Source: Spirochaetales bacterium (GTDB taxonomy: Bacteria > Spirochaetota > Spirochaetia > DSM-27196 > SLAA01). Taken from it: 8,911 nucleotides of DNA. Both the position numbers and the translations under genes were made by a program. Position 1 is the stretch's first letter. The number at the start of each line of letters is the position of its first letter. Location: NCBI GenBank assembly GCA_007126415.1, contig SLBH01000023.1, positions 1 to 8,911 of the forward strand, written 5' to 3'. Below the pieces are notes generated by a model. It saw only the letters and a program-made list of their open reading frames with translations, was not told where the DNA came from and searched no databases. Positions 6,864 through 8,911 of the stretch are shown here, one piece after another.

Positions 6864-6869
6864 TATATA
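6841..6869 (+). promoter_or_regulatory. Weak candidate metE promoter
   Basis: ACGACA (6841-6846), 17 bases, then TATATA (6864-6869). The -35 matches 4 of 6 and the -10 matches 5 of 6 bases. A start near 6876 would leave a leader of about 54 bases. Its -10 lies next to the divergent metR -35, so the two promoters overlap. An alternative -10, TACGAT at 6905-6910, has no -35 and would start within the Shine-Dalgarno, so I prefer the first. An activator-dependent promoter is expected to look weak. Confidence 0.35.
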
Positions 6870-6882
6870 TCACTGGAAATCA
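6852..6882. promoter_or_regulatory. Imperfect direct repeat, possible MetR binding region
   Basis: TGGAAACATCA (6852-6862) recurs as TGGAAATCA (6874-6882), with starts 22 bases apart, about two helical turns. The first copy falls in the metR promoter spacer and overlaps its -35. A near match to half of the E. coli MetR consensus TGAA-N5-TTCA is TGGC-GAGAC-TTCA at 6883-6895. LysR regulators often bind paired sites in such divergent gaps, but none of these is a full consensus match. Confidence 0.3.
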
Positions 6883-6917
6883 TGGCGAGACTTCAATAAC
6901 TTAGTACGATGAAAACT

Positions 6918-6922
6918 GGAGG
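6918..6922 (+). promoter_or_regulatory. Shine-Dalgarno deciding the metE start
   Basis: GGAGG lies 7 bases before ATG 6930. An ATG at 6909 is in the same frame seven codons earlier, but the Shine-Dalgarno lies inside that extension, so 6930 is the start. Confidence 0.8.
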
Positions 6923-6929
6923 AAAAACT

Positions 6930-8911
6930 ATGACACATAACCTTGGATTCCCGCGAGTCGGAGACAAGCGACAACTGAAGTTCGCCCTGGAGAAATACTG
7001 GCGTGGTGAGACGTCCGAAGAGGAGTTGCTGCAGACCGCCGCAGAGGTGCGAGTTGCAAACTGGAAGCTGCAAAAGGATGCCGGGATCGAGCTGGTACCG
7101 GTGGGCGATTTCTCTCTCTACGATCACGTGCTCGATACCAGCATGCTGTTCGGGAACGTCCCGCCGCGCTTCAAGCCCGACGAAGACCTGCCGGAACTGG
7201 ACCGCTACTTCCGCGTCGCCCGCGGGAGGTCGCGCAGAGGCGAGCCGGCGCAGGCCGCGGAGATGACGAAGTGGTTCGATACGAACTATCACTATCTCGT
7301 ACCGGAGTTCGACAAGAATACTACGTTCGCGCTGAACGGCGCACGCCTCATGAACCGGATCGACGAGGCGCGCGAGGCCGGCGTAACCCCCAAGCCCGTG
7401 CTGCTCGGCCCGATCAGCTACCTGTTTCTCGGCAAGAGCAAAGGCGAGGGCGTTGAGCGACTGATGTTGCTGCAGAGCCTCATCTGGGAGTACCGGAAAC
7501 TACTCGAGCAACTGAGTGCAAAAGGTATCGAATGGGTGCAGATGGACGAGCCGATTCTCGCCCTCGATCTCGATACCTCATGGAAACAGGCGATGCGCAC
7601 GGCCTACGATGCTTTCGCGAGCGTCGAGGCGAAGATTCTTCTTACCGCCTATTTCGGCCCGTTGCACGAGAACTTCGGTACGGTAACCGAGCTGCCGGTG
7701 TCGGGTCTGCATATCGACGCAGTTCGCGGCGAGGAGGAGCTCGAACGGGTGGCTCGTGACTGGCCGAACGACCGCGTACTCTCGGTGGGTGTTATCGACG
7801 GGCGTAACGTCTGGAAGGCGGATCTCGAGAAAGTCGTCGAACGCCTCGAGCCGGTCTACGCCGAGCGCGGAGGCAACCTCTGGGTCGCCCCGTCGTGCTC
7901 GCTGCTCCACGTTCCGGTGGACCTCGATCTCGAGGAAAACATGGATCCGGAGATCATAGACTGGCTCGCCTTCGCCAAGCAGAAGCTCGCGGAGGTTCAC
8001 ACCGTTTCGCGAGCCCTTTCGCAGGGGCGTCGGGCGGTCGCCGGCGAGCTTTCGGCTAACCGCGAGTCCAACGAGCGACGGCGCAGATCCACCCGCATTA
8101 GCGACGAGGCGTTACGGAAACGGCTGGATTCAATCGACAACTCCGTGAAGCGCAGAACGTCTTCCTACGCCGAGCGGGCTAAGAAACAGCGCGAGCACTT
8201 AGGGCTTCCGAAGTTCCCCACCACGACCATCGGCTCGTTTCCGCAGACTCCCGAGATCCGCAAGAAACGCCGGGCCTACAAACGGGGTCAGATCGATCGT
8301 GCCGAATACGAGCGGTTCATGCGCGAGCAGATCGCCTACGCGATTGAGCAGCAGGAAGCCGCCGGACTCGATGTGCTTGTTCACGGCGAAGCCGAGCGCA
8401 ACGACATGGTCGAGTACTTCGGTGAGCAGTTGTCCGGGTACACCTTCACCGAGTACGGCTGGGTGCAGTCCTACGGCAGCCGCTGCGTGAAGCCGCCGAT
8501 TATCTACGGAGACGTGTCCAGACCGCACCCGATGACCGTCGAATGGAGCGCCTACGCCCAGTCGTTGACCGACAAGCCGGTCAAGGGGATGTTGACAGGA
8601 CCCATAACCATGATGCAGTGGGCGTTTGTGCGTAACGACCAACCGCGAAGCGCAACGGCTCGCCAAATTGCCCTTGCCCTGCGAGACGAGGTGCTCGATC
8701 TCGAGAAGGCCGAGATCAACCTGATTCAGGTCGACGAGCCGGCGATGCGCGAGGGACTGCCTCTTCGAAAGAGCGACTGGGATGCGTACCTGAACTACGC
8801 GGTCGAGGCATTCAGGATCGCCACCTCGGGGGTGCGTGACGAAACGCAGATACACACACACATGTGCTACGCCGAGTTCAACGACATCATCGAGTCGATC
8901 GCCGAGCTCGA
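6930..8911 (+). CDS. metE: Cobalamin-independent methionine synthase MetE (3' end outside window)
   Basis: This enzyme transfers a methyl group from 5-methyltetrahydropteroyl-triglutamate to homocysteine, the last step of methionine synthesis, in the cytoplasm. The window holds 660 codons; E. coli MetE has 753, so about 90-100 residues are missing. The N-terminal barrel opens with LGFPRVGDKRQLKFALEKYW (5-24) and contains EMTKWFDTNYHYLVPEF (near 111-127) and QMDEPIL. After a basic linker (about 363-410) the catalytic barrel begins with TTTIGSFPQTPEIRKKRRAY (431-450) and includes LVHGEAERNDMVEYFGEQL, GWVQSYGSRCVKPPII and QVDEPAMREGLPLRKSDWDA. The first zinc-site residues are present as His644 and Cys646 in THMCYAEFNDI; the later Glu and second Cys lie beyond the window. 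No frameshift is seen. No cobalamin or SAM riboswitch fits the short leader, so control by MetR is likely. Confidence 0.97.
   Translation, partial: MTHNLGFPRVGDKRQLKFALEKYWRGETSEEELLQTAAEVRVANWKLQKDAGIELVPVGDFSLYDHVLDTSMLFGNVPPRFKPDEDLPELDRYFRVARGRSRRGEPAQAAEMTKWFDTNYHYLVPEFDKNTTFALNGARLMNRIDEAREAGVTPKPVLLGPISYLFLGKSKGEGVERLMLLQSLIWEYRKLLEQLSAKGIEWVQMDEPILALDLDTSWKQAMRTAYDAFASVEAKILLTAYFGPLHENFGTVTELPVSGLHIDAVRGEEELERVARDWPNDRVLSVGVIDGRNVWKADLEKVVERLEPVYAERGGNLWVAPSCSLLHVPVDLDLEENMDPEIIDWLAFAKQKLAEVHTVSRALSQGRRAVAGELSANRESNERRRRSTRISDEALRKRLDSIDNSVKRRTSSYAERAKKQREHLGLPKFPTTTIGSFPQTPEIRKKRRAYKRGQIDRAEYERFMREQIAYAIEQQEAAGLDVLVHGEAERNDMVEYFGEQLSGYTFTEYGWVQSYGSRCVKPPIIYGDVSRPHPMTVEWSAYAQSLTDKPVKGMLTGPITMMQWAFVRNDQPRSATARQIALALRDEVLDLEKAEINLIQVDEPAMREGLPLRKSDWDAYLNYAVEAFRIATSGVRDETQIHTHMCYAEFNDIIESIAEL

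Noticed and set aside
6909..6929. Earlier in-frame ATG for metE
   Set aside because: The GGAGG ribosome site lies within this seven-codon extension, and MetE proteins start close to the LGFPRVG motif, as they do from 6930.
6827..6929. Cobalamin or SAM riboswitch upstream of metE
   Set aside because: The whole gap is 103 bases, is A/T-rich and has no stem array or B12-box-like sequence.
1..8911. tRNA, rRNA, CRISPR, insertion sequence or phage-type features
   Set aside because: Almost all of the window is accounted for by five coding genes, and the remaining gaps show no tandem spaced repeats, terminal inverted repeats or tRNA-like cloverleaf.

Overview
The window is GC-rich, densely coded bacterial chromosome with five protein genes on both strands, two of them cut by the window edges. 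I see no RNA genes, insertion sequences or CRISPR repeats, and little non-coding DNA apart from two divergent promoter regions of about 100-120 bases. Gene content (MoxR AAA ATPase, DUF58 protein, polytopic transglutaminase-type protein, cobalamin-independent methionine synthase with MetR) fits a free-living Gram-negative-type bacterium. The cyclic-nucleotide-binding fusion protein reminds me of spirochaete proteins, but this is recollection only and the taxonomic guess is weak.

Layout. From 3768 leftward on the minus strand runs a tight operon: moxR-like AAA ATPase (3768-2743), DUF58 protein (2746-1412, ATGA overlap) and a membrane protein starting at GTG 1387 that leaves the window at base 1. 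Divergent from it, a plus-strand gene of about 2.05 kb (3890-5944) encodes an N-terminal cyclic-nucleotide-binding domain, a long uncharacterised middle region and a C-terminal domain with the motifs of the nucleoside phosphorylase/nucleosidase superfamily. It ends tail-to-tail with metR (6826-5939, minus), sharing a CTATAG that is a stop on both strands. metR is divergent from metE (6930 to beyond 8911, plus), the classical metR-metE arrangement.

How the genes work together. The three-gene operon is the widespread MoxR/DUF58/transglutaminase-like module, thought to act in cell-envelope protein maturation or stress. metR and metE form a regulatory pair for the last step of methionine synthesis, with homocysteine as the usual MetR co-effector. 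The cyclic-nucleotide-binding/nucleosidase-like fusion is the least ordinary item: its architecture (nucleotide sensor plus possible nucleotide- or nucleoside-cleaving domain) resembles signalling-effector proteins, but no cyclase gene lies beside it in this window.

Points worth checking are an apparent ATC initiation codon behind a near-perfect Shine-Dalgarno for the fusion gene, and promoters placed so close to metR and moxR that both transcripts may be leaderless.
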